A DNA stretch of 64,000 bases, from the NCBI RefSeq assembly GCF_002906575.1, contig NZ_CP026309.1:2046001-2110000 (forward strand), in the 5' to 3' direction. This document shows positions 17,355 to 26,020 of the stretch, one piece after another (position 1 is the first letter of the stretch; every line of letters starts with the position of its first letter). Made by a program: the position numbers and the translations under genes. Source of the stretch: Salinigranum rubrum (lineage in GTDB: Archaea > Halobacteriota > Halobacteria > Halobacteriales > Haloferacaceae). The notes beneath the pieces are model-generated. The model was not told where the DNA came from, did no database searches, and worked only from the letters and a program-made list of their open reading frames with translations.

Positions 17355-18557
17355 ATGACCCGAGCGACGGACATCGTCGAGCTGTCCGACCAGCAGCGGC
17401 TGGTCCGAGACAGCGTTCGAGAGATCTGTGAAGGGTACGACGACGAGTACTGGCGCGAACGGGACCGCGAGGAGTCGTATCCGACGGCGTTCGTCGACGA
17501 ACTCGGCGAACACGGCTGGTTCGGCATCCTCGTCCCCGAGGAGTACGGCGGCGCCGGGATGGGGACGCCAGAGACGGTCGTCATGATGGAGGAAATCGCC
17601 CGATCCGGCGGGGGGTTCACCGCCTCGCAGGCCGTCCACGGCGGCATCTACAACTCCGTCCCCATCGTCCGGTACGGGAGCGAGGCGTTGAAGCGAGAGG
17701 TCCTCCCGGCGGTCGCGGCGGGGGAGGAAGCCATCCAGGCGTTCGGGTTGACCGAGCCGAACGCGGGTTCGAACTCGACCGCCATCGAGACGTTCGCCGA
17801 GCGCGACGGCGACGACTACGTGGTGAACGGCCAGAAGATCTGGACCTCCCGCGTCGACGCGAGCGACTACATCCTCCTCGTGGCCCGGACGACGCCTCTG
17901 GACGAGGTGGAGAAACGGACGCGGGGCATCTCGATGTTCCTCGTCGACATCGACGAGGCGGTCGAGGCCGAGAGCTTGGAAATGAAGTCCATCCCGAAAT
18001 CGGCGAGCACCGCGGTCCACGCCTTCGAGCTCTGGTTCGAGGACCTCAGAGTCCCGGCGAACCGTCTCGTCGGCGAGGAGGGGGCCGGGTTCTACCAGGT
18101 GCTCGACGGGCTCAACGAGGAACGGCTCGTCATCGCTGCCGAGTGCGTCGGCCTCGGCGAACTCGCCATCGACCGGGCCGTCGCGTACGCCAACGAGCGC
18201 GAGGTGTTCGACCGCCCCATCGGACAGCATCAGGCCATCCAACACCCACTGGCGAAAGCGTACGCGCAGGTCCAGGCCGCGAAACAGCTCACCTACAGCG
18301 CCGCGGCGGTCGTCGACGCCCAGACCGGAACCGACGTGGGCGCCCGAGCGAACATGGCGAAGTACCTCGCGAGCGAGGCGGCGTTCGCCGCGGCGGACGC
18401 CGCCGTCCAGACGCACGGCGGGTTCGGCGTCGCCACCGAGTACGACGTCGAGCGCTACTTCCGCGAAGCGCGGCTGACACGCCTCGTCCCGATCACGCAG
18501 GAGCTGGTGCTCAACTACCTCGGAGAGAAGGTGCTCGGACTCCCGCGGTCGTACTGA
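17355..18557 (+). CDS. Acyl-CoA dehydrogenase
   Basis: A 400-residue FAD-dependent acyl-CoA dehydrogenase introducing an alpha-beta double bond. Signature 1 region: AFGLTEPNAGSNS (about residues 134-146). Flavin segment: GQKIWTSR. C-terminal signature: QTHGGFGVATEYDVERYFRE. The usual GTSE-type catalytic Glu region reads VPITQELV, so Glu is kept in a variant context. The ATG was chosen over an upstream in-frame GTG for family length and TATA spacing. It is divergent from the CoA-transferase and sits in the same acyl-CoA branch. Chain specificity unknown. Confidence 0.9.
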   Translation: MTRATDIVELSDQQRLVRDSVREICEGYDDEYWRERDREESYPTAFVDELGEHGWFGILVPEEYGGAGMGTPETVVMMEEIARSGGGFTASQAVHGGIYNSVPIVRYGSEALKREVLPAVAAGEEAIQAFGLTEPNAGSNSTAIETFAERDGDDYVVNGQKIWTSRVDASDYILLVARTTPLDEVEKRTRGISMFLVDIDEAVEAESLEMKSIPKSASTAVHAFELWFEDLRVPANRLVGEEGAGFYQVLDGLNEERLVIAAECVGLGELAIDRAVAYANEREVFDRPIGQHQAIQHPLAKAYAQVQAAKQLTYSAAAVVDAQTGTDVGARANMAKYLASEAAFAAADAAVQTHGGFGVATEYDVERYFREARLTRLVPITQELVLNYLGEKVLGLPRSY

Positions 18558-18930
18558 CGAGCCGCTTCGAGTGCTCGTGCTGACACCGTCAGAGCCTCTC
18601 CCGCCAGACGTGTCCGTGTGTCGAGCGGTCGCGGAGGCGGTCCATCCGTTCGTGACTGACGAACGGTCGTCCCTCGATTTACTCGGGCGAGAGTCACGTG
18701 AACAATACACATGAGAAGGTCGAAACCACCACACCGAGTCGGGGTGTCGCTCGTGGGAGGGAGAACGGCGGTCCGTCTGCTCCGGAGACGCGAGGCCGTC
18801 GACGCGGCCACCAGCGTGTTCGGCAGGGCTGAACCCCCCGCTACCGGGAGCGCGCCGACGTCCGTGGCTTTCATCCGCATCGGCCGGAGGTAGAGTTAAG
18901 ATTCGCGGCGGACTACCTTCGCTCAAACCC
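18558..18930. other. Intergenic gap before the IclR gene
   Basis: A 373-bp gap. A TATA-like GATTTACTC (about 18676-18684) precedes an ATG at 18711 that opens a 60-codon frame. That product is Arg-rich and basic, unlike haloarchaeal proteins, so I do not call a gene. GAGTTAAGA near 18893-18901 lies about 30 nt before the IclR start and is its likely TATA region. Nothing else recognisable. Confidence 0.4.
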
Positions 18931-19704
18931 ATGGACCCCATCGCTCACTCGGACGACAACATCCGTTCGGTGGAGCTATCGTTCGGCATCATCGAGCGTA
19001 TTCGGGAGAGCCGAACGGCGAGCCTGGCGGAGTTAACCACCCAGACCGGGCTGGCGAAGAGCACGGTCCACGCGCACCTGACGACGCTGACGAATCTCGG
19101 CTTTATCGTCCGCGAAGGTGACAACTACCGGCTCGGGCTGCGCTTTCTCGAACTCGGAGAAGAGGTCCGAAACCACCGTTCTGAGTTCCGACTCATCCAG
19201 GGACACGTGAAGACGCTCGCGGAGCGCTTCGACGAGCGGGCGCAGTTCATCGTCGAGGAGAACGGCGAGGGCGTCTACATCTACCGGGAGACGGGAAGCC
19301 ACGCGGTCCAGACCGACTCGGGCATCGGACGCCGCATCCACCTCCACTCGACGGCCGCGGGCAAAGCCATCCTCGCGAACCTCCCCGACGAGCGCGTTCG
19401 CGAGATCGTCGACCAGCACGGCCTCGCCGCCGTCACGGATATGACGATCACGGACGAGGAGGAACTCCTCGCCGAACTCGCCGCCGTCCGCGAGCGCGGG
19501 TTCTCGTTCAACCGCGAGGAGAACCTCCGCGGCCTCAACGCCGTCGGCGTCCCGGTGCACGATGCGAGCGGGGACGTCCTCGGGGCGCTGAGCGTCTCGG
19601 GACCCTCTCACCGGATGAAAGGCCAGAAGCTCGAAGTGGACGTCCCCGACCTGATGCTCGGCATGGCGAACGAGATAGAACTCAACCTGGCGTATCCACA
19701 GTGA
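18931..19704 (+). CDS. IclR-family transcriptional regulator
   Basis: A 257-residue IclR regulator: N-terminal winged helix (RSVELSFGIIERIRESRTAS, then LAELTTQTGLAKSTVHAHLTTL, about residues 11-56) and a C-terminal effector-binding domain with HLHSTAAGKAIL and GLNAVGVPVHDASG. IclR proteins bind small organic effectors and commonly control adjacent catabolic genes. It sits at the right edge of the catabolic island, so it is the obvious candidate regulator of the acyl-CoA and perhaps hydantoin genes. Its operator was not identified with certainty; the palindromes at 7363-7416 are candidates. Confidence 0.9.
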   Translation: MDPIAHSDDNIRSVELSFGIIERIRESRTASLAELTTQTGLAKSTVHAHLTTLTNLGFIVREGDNYRLGLRFLELGEEVRNHRSEFRLIQGHVKTLAERFDERAQFIVEENGEGVYIYRETGSHAVQTDSGIGRRIHLHSTAAGKAILANLPDERVREIVDQHGLAAVTDMTITDEEELLAELAAVRERGFSFNREENLRGLNAVGVPVHDASGDVLGALSVSGPSHRMKGQKLEVDVPDLMLGMANEIELNLAYPQ

Positions 19705-20136
19705 GACCCGGCTGTCGAGCCGACGACTGACCGACGGTCCGACCGGTTCAGTGCCACACCGAGAGTGTCGGTACAGGCAGCGCGATTTTACATTACTCAT
19801 ATAGTGTTGTAACGTAACGTGCGGATAACGGGCTACCACAATGGTTGGTAAACATATTAAATTAAACTTCGATCACTGAGTTCGATATTATTCTCTATTT
19901 TAATTTTGAAACATTGTAAAATGGGCCCTAAAACAAAAATAATATCGACTAGAGTCGCATACATCGAATATTCTACTCTTCGTAGAGCATCTCTCGAAAT
20001 TGTCATCCAAATTATTTTGTTTTAGCGGTCGTCAATTCGTGGTTCCGACACGCGGACCGACGACGATCCGTCCGGTCGTCGTCTGCCGGCGGAGACAGTC
20101 ACCACGTTTAACCACACCGACCCCTTCCCACCCGAC
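19705..20136. other. AT-rich intergenic gap closing the catabolic island
   Basis: A 432-bp gap. About 19790-20035 is strongly AT-rich against a GC-rich background, and no coding frame is supported. It includes TACCACAATGGTTGGTA (19834-19850), an imperfect inverted repeat whose left half matches the TACCAC half of the 7401-7416 palindrome. GTTTA at 20106 lies 31 nt before the GTG start of the next gene and is its probable TATA box. The composition break may mark an island boundary. Confidence 0.6.
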
Positions 20137-21855
20137 GTGTCAGGGTACACGGAGGCGGGCGTCGACCCACCGTCGGGACTCCGCGTGACGCTGCGTTCGT
20201 ACCGGCGGTTCGTGGTCGTGGTGTGGTCGTTCCTCCCGCTCGTCCTCGCACACGCACGCGACAGGCGTCGGTTCCTCCTCTTCGGTTCGTCCCGTACCGT
20301 TACGGAGGCCGACCGACGGCGACGCGCCGAGTACCTCCTGGAGGCGCTGTTAGACCTCGGCCCGACGTTCATCAAGATCGGGCAGATCCTCTCGACCCGG
20401 CCGGACGTGCTCCCGCCGGCGTACATCGACGTGCTCTCTCGGCTGCAGGACCGCGTCCCGCCGGACCCCTGGGAGGAGGTACGTCCGGTCGTCGAGACCG
20501 ACCTCGGCCCCGTGAACGAGACGTTCGACGAGTTCGACACCGACCCCATCAGCGGGGCGTCGCTCGGGCAGGTGTACACCGCCGTGGCTGACGGCGAACG
20601 GGTCGCGGTCAAAGTCCGCCGACCGGGCATCGTCGAGCGGGTCGAGGCGGACCTGCGCGTGGTGCAGACGCTCCTCCCGCTCGTCCTCAGCGTGGCGCCC
20701 CCGGGGCAGGCGTTCACGATGGAGAACCTCGCCGACGAGTTCGAGACGACGATCAGAGAGGAACTCGACTACGAACACGAGGCCGAGATGCTGGCGGCCG
20801 TCGGCGAGAACTTCACCGACGAGCCGAGAGTGAAAATCCCCCGTGCGCTCCCCGAGTACTCCACCGGTCGCGTGCTGACCATGGAGTTCGTCGACGGGGT
20901 AAAGATCGACGACGTCGAGGCCATCGACGCGATGGGGCTCGACCGGGAGGCGCTCGTCCGCCGCCTCGAAGAGACCTACATCGACATGATCATCGACCAC
21001 GGCCTCTTCCAGGCGGACCCCCACCCCGGGAACATCGCCGTCCAGCCCGACGGCACCATCGTCTTCTACGACTTCGGGGTGACCGGCCGGCTCGACGCGT
21101 ACACCCAGGAGAAACTGTTCGACTTCTACGTCGCCGTCGCGAACGACGACGTCGAGCGGGTCATCGACACGTTCATCGAACTCGGGGCGCTCGACCCGAG
21201 CGTCGACCGCGGGTGGATGCGCGAGGTGTTCGAACTCGTCTTCGAGAGCCTCCGAGGCGGCGGCGTCGAGGTGTACGAGGTCCGTCAGATCGTCTCGGAG
21301 TTCCAGGGAACCCTTTATGAGTTCCCGCTCCGACTCCCGCAGAACCTCGCGCTCATCGTCCGAGTTTCGACCGTTCTCGAAGGGGTGTGTCGCACCCTCG
21401 ACGACGAGTTCGACTTCATCGCCGTCGTCAACGACTACGTCCGCGAACAGGGGAGGAGCGAGGAGAACGTCCAGGCCCTCGTCGACCGGTTCCAGGGGAG
21501 CCTGAGCGAAATCGTGAGCGGCATCGTCGGCGCTCCGGTCGGCATCGACGAGGTGCTCGCCGACGTCGACCGCGAACGCGTCACCGTCGAGGTGGACCTC
21601 GTCGAGCGCAACGAAGCGATCGACCACCTCGCGAGTCGGGTCGTCTGGGGGCTGCTCTTCGCCGCCGGCGCGCTCTCGACGACCGTCCTTCTCGCGTTCT
21701 CCGACATCGTCGCCGCCCAGGCGACCGCCGCCGGAACCGTCGCCGTCGGCCTCTTCTTCGTCCGGGCGATGCGCCGCCGACGGCGGGGGCTCAGCGTCAG
21801 GCCGCAGTTCACGCGACAGAGTATGCGTCAGCGGCAGGGCCGTGGCGGCGAGTAG
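20137..21855 (+). CDS. ABC1/UbiB-family protein kinase-like protein
   Basis: A 572-residue UbiB/AarF/ABC1 atypical kinase. It has the invariant KxGQ motif (FIKIGQILSTRPD, K80-Q83), an Ala-rich nucleotide-loop equivalent (SGASLGQVY), lysine in VAVKVRRPG, the catalytic QADPHPGN and the metal-binding YDFG. Two hydrophobic segments at the C-terminus (about residues 500-545) predict a membrane anchor. In bacteria and eukaryotes this family supports ubiquinone synthesis; in haloarchaea, which use menaquinone, the role is unproven. It starts at GTG with TATA spacing of about 30 nt. Confidence 0.9.
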   Translation: MSGYTEAGVDPPSGLRVTLRSYRRFVVVVWSFLPLVLAHARDRRRFLLFGSSRTVTEADRRRRAEYLLEALLDLGPTFIKIGQILSTRPDVLPPAYIDVLSRLQDRVPPDPWEEVRPVVETDLGPVNETFDEFDTDPISGASLGQVYTAVADGERVAVKVRRPGIVERVEADLRVVQTLLPLVLSVAPPGQAFTMENLADEFETTIREELDYEHEAEMLAAVGENFTDEPRVKIPRALPEYSTGRVLTMEFVDGVKIDDVEAIDAMGLDREALVRRLEETYIDMIIDHGLFQADPHPGNIAVQPDGTIVFYDFGVTGRLDAYTQEKLFDFYVAVANDDVERVIDTFIELGALDPSVDRGWMREVFELVFESLRGGGVEVYEVRQIVSEFQGTLYEFPLRLPQNLALIVRVSTVLEGVCRTLDDEFDFIAVVNDYVREQGRSEENVQALVDRFQGSLSEIVSGIVGAPVGIDEVLADVDRERVTVEVDLVERNEAIDHLASRVVWGLLFAAGALSTTVLLAFSDIVAAQATAAGTVAVGLFFVRAMRRRRRGLSVRPQFTRQSMRQRQGRGGE

Positions 21856-21868
21856 CGGGTCAGGGCAC

Positions 21869-22879
21869 TTACGAGACCTTCACGACCTGCTTGCCGACGT
21901 TCTCGCCCTCGAACAGCCCCAGGAACGCCTCGGGTGCCCGTTCGAGGCCCTCCGTCACCGTCTCGCGGTACGAGAGGTCGCCGTCCGTCACCCATCGGCG
22001 GAGGTCCGCGGTCGCCGCCTCGAACCGGGCCGAGAAGTCGCTGACGAGAAAGCCCTCGACGCGCGCTCGCGTCTCGACGAGTTTCCCGAGCTTTCGGGGG
22101 CCAGTGGGTCGTTCCTCGGCGTTGTAGAGCGCTATCTGCCCGCAGACGGCGACGCGGGCGTCGGTGTTCAGGTGGTCGAAGACGGCGTCGGTGATCGGTC
22201 CACCGACGTTGTCGAAGTAGACGTCGACGCCCTCGGGCGCGACGTCGGCGAGCGCGGCGTCGTAGTCGTCCTGTGCGCGGTAGTTGATTGCCGCGTCGAA
22301 CCCCAGGTCATGGAGCCACTCGACCTTCTCCTCGGAGCCGGCGGTGCCGACGACGCGCGCGCCGGCCATCTTCGCCAGTTGCCCGACGACGGAGCCAACC
22401 GCGCCCGCGGCGGCGCTCACCACCATCGTATCGCCCGGTTGTGGCTTTGCGACCTCCCGCGTGCCGAAGTAGGCGGTCCGTCCCGGCATGCCGAGGGCGC
22501 CGAGCGCCGTCGAGACCGGCAGGTCGCCAACGTCGACGGGAGTCAGTTCGTGGGCCGGGGCGGCGGCGTAGTCCGCCCACGCCAGATTGCCGACGACGAG
22601 GTCGCCGGTCTCGAACGCGGTCCCGTTCGGTTCGGCGACTTCGCCGACGACACCGCCCTGGAGCGGCGCGCCGACCTCCCACGGCTCCGCGTACGACTCG
22701 CCCGCGCGCATCCGGCCGCGCATGTACGGGTCGACGGAGAGATAGCGCGCCCGGACGAGCGCTTCGCCGGCGGCAGGGGTCGGAATCGTGCGCGTCTCCA
22801 GTTCGAAGCAGTCGTCGTCGGGCGTTCCGGTCGGTCGCTGCGCGAGCGTCCACACGCGGTTCTCAGAGTCGTCGGCCAT
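21869..22879 (-). CDS. MDR-family NADP-dependent oxidoreductase (zinc-free)
   Basis: A 336-residue medium-chain reductase of the curcumin/prostaglandin/leukotriene reductase type. It has LSVDPYMRGRM at the N-terminus, the cofactor-binding AAAGAVGSVVGQLAK and the substrate-side FDNVGG. The alcohol-dehydrogenase zinc ligands are absent. It probably reduces an enone or quinone with NADPH. It is convergent with the UbiB-family gene (13 bp apart). No operon partner is evident and the physiological substrate is unknown. Confidence 0.87.
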   Translation of the reverse strand: MADDSENRVWTLAQRPTGTPDDDCFELETRTIPTPAAGEALVRARYLSVDPYMRGRMRAGESYAEPWEVGAPLQGGVVGEVAEPNGTAFETGDLVVGNLAWADYAAAPAHELTPVDVGDLPVSTALGALGMPGRTAYFGTREVAKPQPGDTMVVSAAAGAVGSVVGQLAKMAGARVVGTAGSEEKVEWLHDLGFDAAINYRAQDDYDAALADVAPEGVDVYFDNVGGPITDAVFDHLNTDARVAVCGQIALYNAEERPTGPRKLGKLVETRARVEGFLVSDFSARFEAATADLRRWVTDGDLSYRETVTEGLERAPEAFLGLFEGENVGKQVVKVS

Positions 22880-22961
22880 ACACCAGCCACGGGACTGGGA
22901 AGTGAGGGCCTTTCGCCTCCGGCGGTTCGGAGCGGGTACCGCTTTTTCCCCAGTCGACCCG

Positions 22962-23858
22962 TCAGACGACTAACCGCGTCTCGTCGGTCGGTGCGGAGAG
23001 CAGTTCCTTCGCCTCGTCCTCCGCAGTGGTCGTCTCGGCCCGGTTCTCCATCAGGACCGTCTCGCTGGGGAAGAGGTGGTCGCCGAGGACGAGTCCGTGT
23101 TCGCGGGCGGTCGACCCCGTAACCGTGAGGTAGACGCCGAGGCCCGCCTCGGCGATGGCGGCCTCCTCCTCCGCCGACTCCGTTGGGTAGACGAAGTCGA
23201 CGCCGTCGAGGACGCCCGTCCCGAGGACGGCCTCGACCAGACGTTCGTACCGGGGGGAGATACAGAGCGGTCCCTCGTAGCCGCGGACGAAGTCTCGGTC
23301 GAGGTCGGCCTTCGGGGGCAGGGTCTCGGGCGTCGCCATCAGCGTGTGGTACACCGTGTCGCCGAGGCCGGAGACGACCCGGACGTCGGACTCCATCGGG
23401 TCGATACGCGCGTTCACGTCCGCGAGGTCCGCGATGCCCTCCTCGTCGAGGGAGACGACCTCCTCTAAGACGAGGTCGGCGCTGTCGAAGCCGAGCGCGA
23501 ACTCGTGGGTCCGGAGCGCGCGGAACGGTTCCTCGCGCCCCACGAGGTGGAGGCGGACGTCGCCGGCGTCGACCTCGACGGAGTCGAAGACGACCCGCCG
23601 CGGCATCCCGTCGCGGTCGTCACGCAGGAGGGTGAACTCCGGCCGCGTCGGGTCGGAGAGGTCGCTGTACTCTGCCAGCCGTTCGTACACGTCGTGTTCG
23701 GGGTCGGTCCGTCCCTTGGTGACGCTCTTCTCGTACCGGAGCGTCGAGGAGATTTCGTCGGCCAGGTCGTCGACGCCGACGTTCGTCGCGAGGCGTTCCA
23801 GCACCGCCTCGAGCGGCCGTCCCTTGCGCGGGACGGCGACGCGGACCGTCAGAGTCAT
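22962..23858 (-). CDS. HisG-like (ATP phosphoribosyltransferase-fold) protein
   Basis: A 298-residue acidic protein. The N-terminus TVRVAVPRKGRPLEAVLERL resembles HisG, and the C-terminal part contains TVTGSTAREHGLVLGD followed by AVLMEN-like ETVLMENRAE, which parallels the HisG phosphate-binding and terminal strands. A degenerate middle region and no other his genes nearby argue against the ordinary histidine enzyme. I read it as a divergent two-lobed binding-fold paralogue. Function unknown; it could be a ligand-binding or regulatory relative. Confidence 0.5.
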   Translation of the reverse strand: MTLTVRVAVPRKGRPLEAVLERLATNVGVDDLADEISSTLRYEKSVTKGRTDPEHDVYERLAEYSDLSDPTRPEFTLLRDDRDGMPRRVVFDSVEVDAGDVRLHLVGREEPFRALRTHEFALGFDSADLVLEEVVSLDEEGIADLADVNARIDPMESDVRVVSGLGDTVYHTLMATPETLPPKADLDRDFVRGYEGPLCISPRYERLVEAVLGTGVLDGVDFVYPTESAEEEAAIAEAGLGVYLTVTGSTAREHGLVLGDHLFPSETVLMENRAETTTAEDEAKELLSAPTDETRLVV

Positions 23859-23956
23859 TGTCTGAGTGTGGACGAGCGGTCATAAACCGGTTGCGCTTCG
23901 CCGCTGTCGCTCGATTATGCGCTACGAAAACGTTCCACAGGCTAACGAGCCACAGA

Positions 23957-25885
23957 CTAGGCGTTCTCTTCCTCGTCGCCGTCGTCCGCGTGCTCGTCCG
24001 CGTCCGCACCGTCTCCCGCGTCCATCTCGTCCTCGACGTCCTCCGCGGTCGCTTCGCCCCCCGCACCGGCGGCGGCGCCCGCGCTTCCACCGACCATCGG
24101 CCCGAGCGCGTTGCTCAGCCGGTCGCGGAACGCTCGGAACTCCTCGACGGTGTCGTCGAGGTCCGCGACGTCCTCTCGGAGCGCCGAGACGTCCTCGCGC
24201 ACCGGTGCGGCCTCCTCTTCGACGGTTTCGCGGAGCGCTTCCATCTCCGTTTCGAGCGCCTCGCGCGCGTCGGCGATGTCGCCGTCGAGTTCCGCGAGTT
24301 CCTCGCGCACCTCGCCCATCTCGTCGTCGAGCCGCTCGGCGGTGTCGTCGGCGCTCTCGGCCCGGTCGGCCACCTCGTCGAGTCGCTCGTCGACCGCGTC
24401 GAATCGGCTCTCGACGCCGTCGAGTCGCTCGGCCGTCTCGTCGAGGCGGTCGGTCGTCTCTCCGAGCCGGTCGTCGACGGCCTCCAGCCGCCCTGCGGTC
24501 TCGTCGAACCTGTCGTCGACGGCGTCGAGGCGGTCGTCGAGGGCGTCGAACCGGTCGTCGACCCCGTCCAGCCGCTCGGTCGCCCCCTCGACGCGGTCCT
24601 CGACGGCTTCGAGCTGGTCGTCCAGTCCGGACAGCTCCGACCGGAGGTCGCCCACGTCCTCGTGGAGGCGGCCGCGGTCGTCCTCAGCGTCGGCGACGTC
24701 CGCCGACAGCTCGTCGAGCTCCTCGGTGAGGTCAGCGACGTCCGCGCGGAAGCCCTCGATGAGCTCCTCTGCGGTTCCCTCCTCGTCGAGGAACGCTTCC
24801 AGCCCCGTCGAGTACGCCGCGAGGTCCTCTACTTGATTCTGGAGCCGCTTGATGCGGAGGTCGACGCTCCGGGGAACTCCCGTGTCGCTCTCCCCCGCGC
24901 TCGCGCCGAGCGCGTCCCTGAGCGCGTCCACGTCGTCGGGGTCGGCGTCCTCGCGTTGGAGCTCCGTCGCGAGCGCCGCGAGGACGCTTCCGGCGGTCAC
25001 GCGCGGACCGCTCGGCGCCTCGCGCTCCTCGGCGTCGACAGACACGTCCGCGTCCGTTTCCGGCACCTCCTCGACCGCCGGCTCCTCCTCGTGCTCGTCC
25101 AGGTTGAGTTCGAGTTCGAGGTCCTCCTGCGGCGTGACGCTGTCCCCGTCTTCCGCCGCGTCGTCGTCGTCGGCCCCGCTCGCATCGACCGCCGCGACGA
25201 CGGCGTGGCCGGCGGGTTCGGTCGCGGACTCGCCCGAGTCGTCGAACGCGTCGGGTCGTGGCGATTCGGCCGCGTCGTCGCCCTCGCTCTCGGCTTCGAC
25301 CGCGTCCGCGTCGTCGTCCAGTTCCAGCGTGACGTCCTCGGGATGGGGGTCGCCGCCGCCGGACGTGTCCGCCGTGAGGTCGGGGGCGTCGACGCCGTCG
25401 TCGGCTCCCAGGCCGGGCAGCGCGTCGCGTTCGCCCGAGAGGACGTCACGGACGAGTTGGTTCGAGTCCTCGCCGAGGACGTCGCCGATGGCGTCGTCGG
25501 CCGAACCGACGTCCTCGGCGTCCAGGATAGACAGGGACGGGTCGGCCAGGAACGCGTCGGGCGTCAAGCCCGTGTCGTCGAGTCGGATGCCGTACACCGT
25601 CGTCGCCGACTCGCCGGGGTCGAGCGTGCGGTCGTACTCGACGCGGTGGCTCTTGTACGCGGTCCAGTTGTCCTTCTCGAAGTCGGGGTGGAAGCCGACG
25701 TTCTCCATCGGGAACGACTCCGGGATGGAGTCGACCAGTCTGATGCTCACGGGCTCGGAGGCGTCCGATTCGATTACGAACTTGACTGCGGGAACGGGGA
25801 ACTCGTCGGCCTCGAACGACTTCGTCACCGTCACCGCCCCCTCCGTGATCGAACGTGCCCCCTCGACGCTGGGGTCGGAACTCAT
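23957..25885 (-). CDS. Long acidic coiled-coil protein, function unknown
   Basis: 642 residues in three parts. The N-terminal ~110 residues form a compact, possibly beta-sandwich domain (VTVTKSFEADEFPVPAVKF, then LDPGESATTVYGIRL). A disordered, Asp/Glu-rich linker spans about 150-310. A coiled coil at about 340-600 is built on heptads such as RLDxVDDRFDxLDDRL and ends in a Gly/Ala/Asp-rich tail. There is no signal peptide or membrane segment. The repeat pattern suggests a rod-like scaffold or a chemotaxis/polarity-type adaptor. I do not recognise a named family for the N-terminal domain. Confidence 0.75.
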   Translation of the reverse strand: MSSDPSVEGARSITEGAVTVTKSFEADEFPVPAVKFVIESDASEPVSIRLVDSIPESFPMENVGFHPDFEKDNWTAYKSHRVEYDRTLDPGESATTVYGIRLDDTGLTPDAFLADPSLSILDAEDVGSADDAIGDVLGEDSNQLVRDVLSGERDALPGLGADDGVDAPDLTADTSGGGDPHPEDVTLELDDDADAVEAESEGDDAAESPRPDAFDDSGESATEPAGHAVVAAVDASGADDDDAAEDGDSVTPQEDLELELNLDEHEEEPAVEEVPETDADVSVDAEEREAPSGPRVTAGSVLAALATELQREDADPDDVDALRDALGASAGESDTGVPRSVDLRIKRLQNQVEDLAAYSTGLEAFLDEEGTAEELIEGFRADVADLTEELDELSADVADAEDDRGRLHEDVGDLRSELSGLDDQLEAVEDRVEGATERLDGVDDRFDALDDRLDAVDDRFDETAGRLEAVDDRLGETTDRLDETAERLDGVESRFDAVDERLDEVADRAESADDTAERLDDEMGEVREELAELDGDIADAREALETEMEALRETVEEEAAPVREDVSALREDVADLDDTVEEFRAFRDRLSNALGPMVGGSAGAAAGAGGEATAEDVEDEMDAGDGADADEHADDGDEEENA

Positions 25886-26020
25886 GGCAAGGGGTACCGC
25901 TAGCGCTTACATAAAATGCGTGGGGGCCTCTATCAAACGAGAGAATTTCAACGCGCCGAGAACGTTCCCGCCCGGGCGTTCTGCGACGCCGTTTCGACGC
26001 CTTCGTGGGTGGGTGCCGAA

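Noticed and set aside
18711-18893. A 60-codon gene with a TATA-like box
   Set aside because: The product is strongly basic and lacks any motif, unlike the acidic proteins of this genome; support is too weak to call.
23858-25903. A 681-codon open frame opposite the coiled-coil gene
   Set aside because: It mirrors the heptad-repeat DNA of the acidic protein on the other strand. The acidic frame fits haloarchaeal composition.
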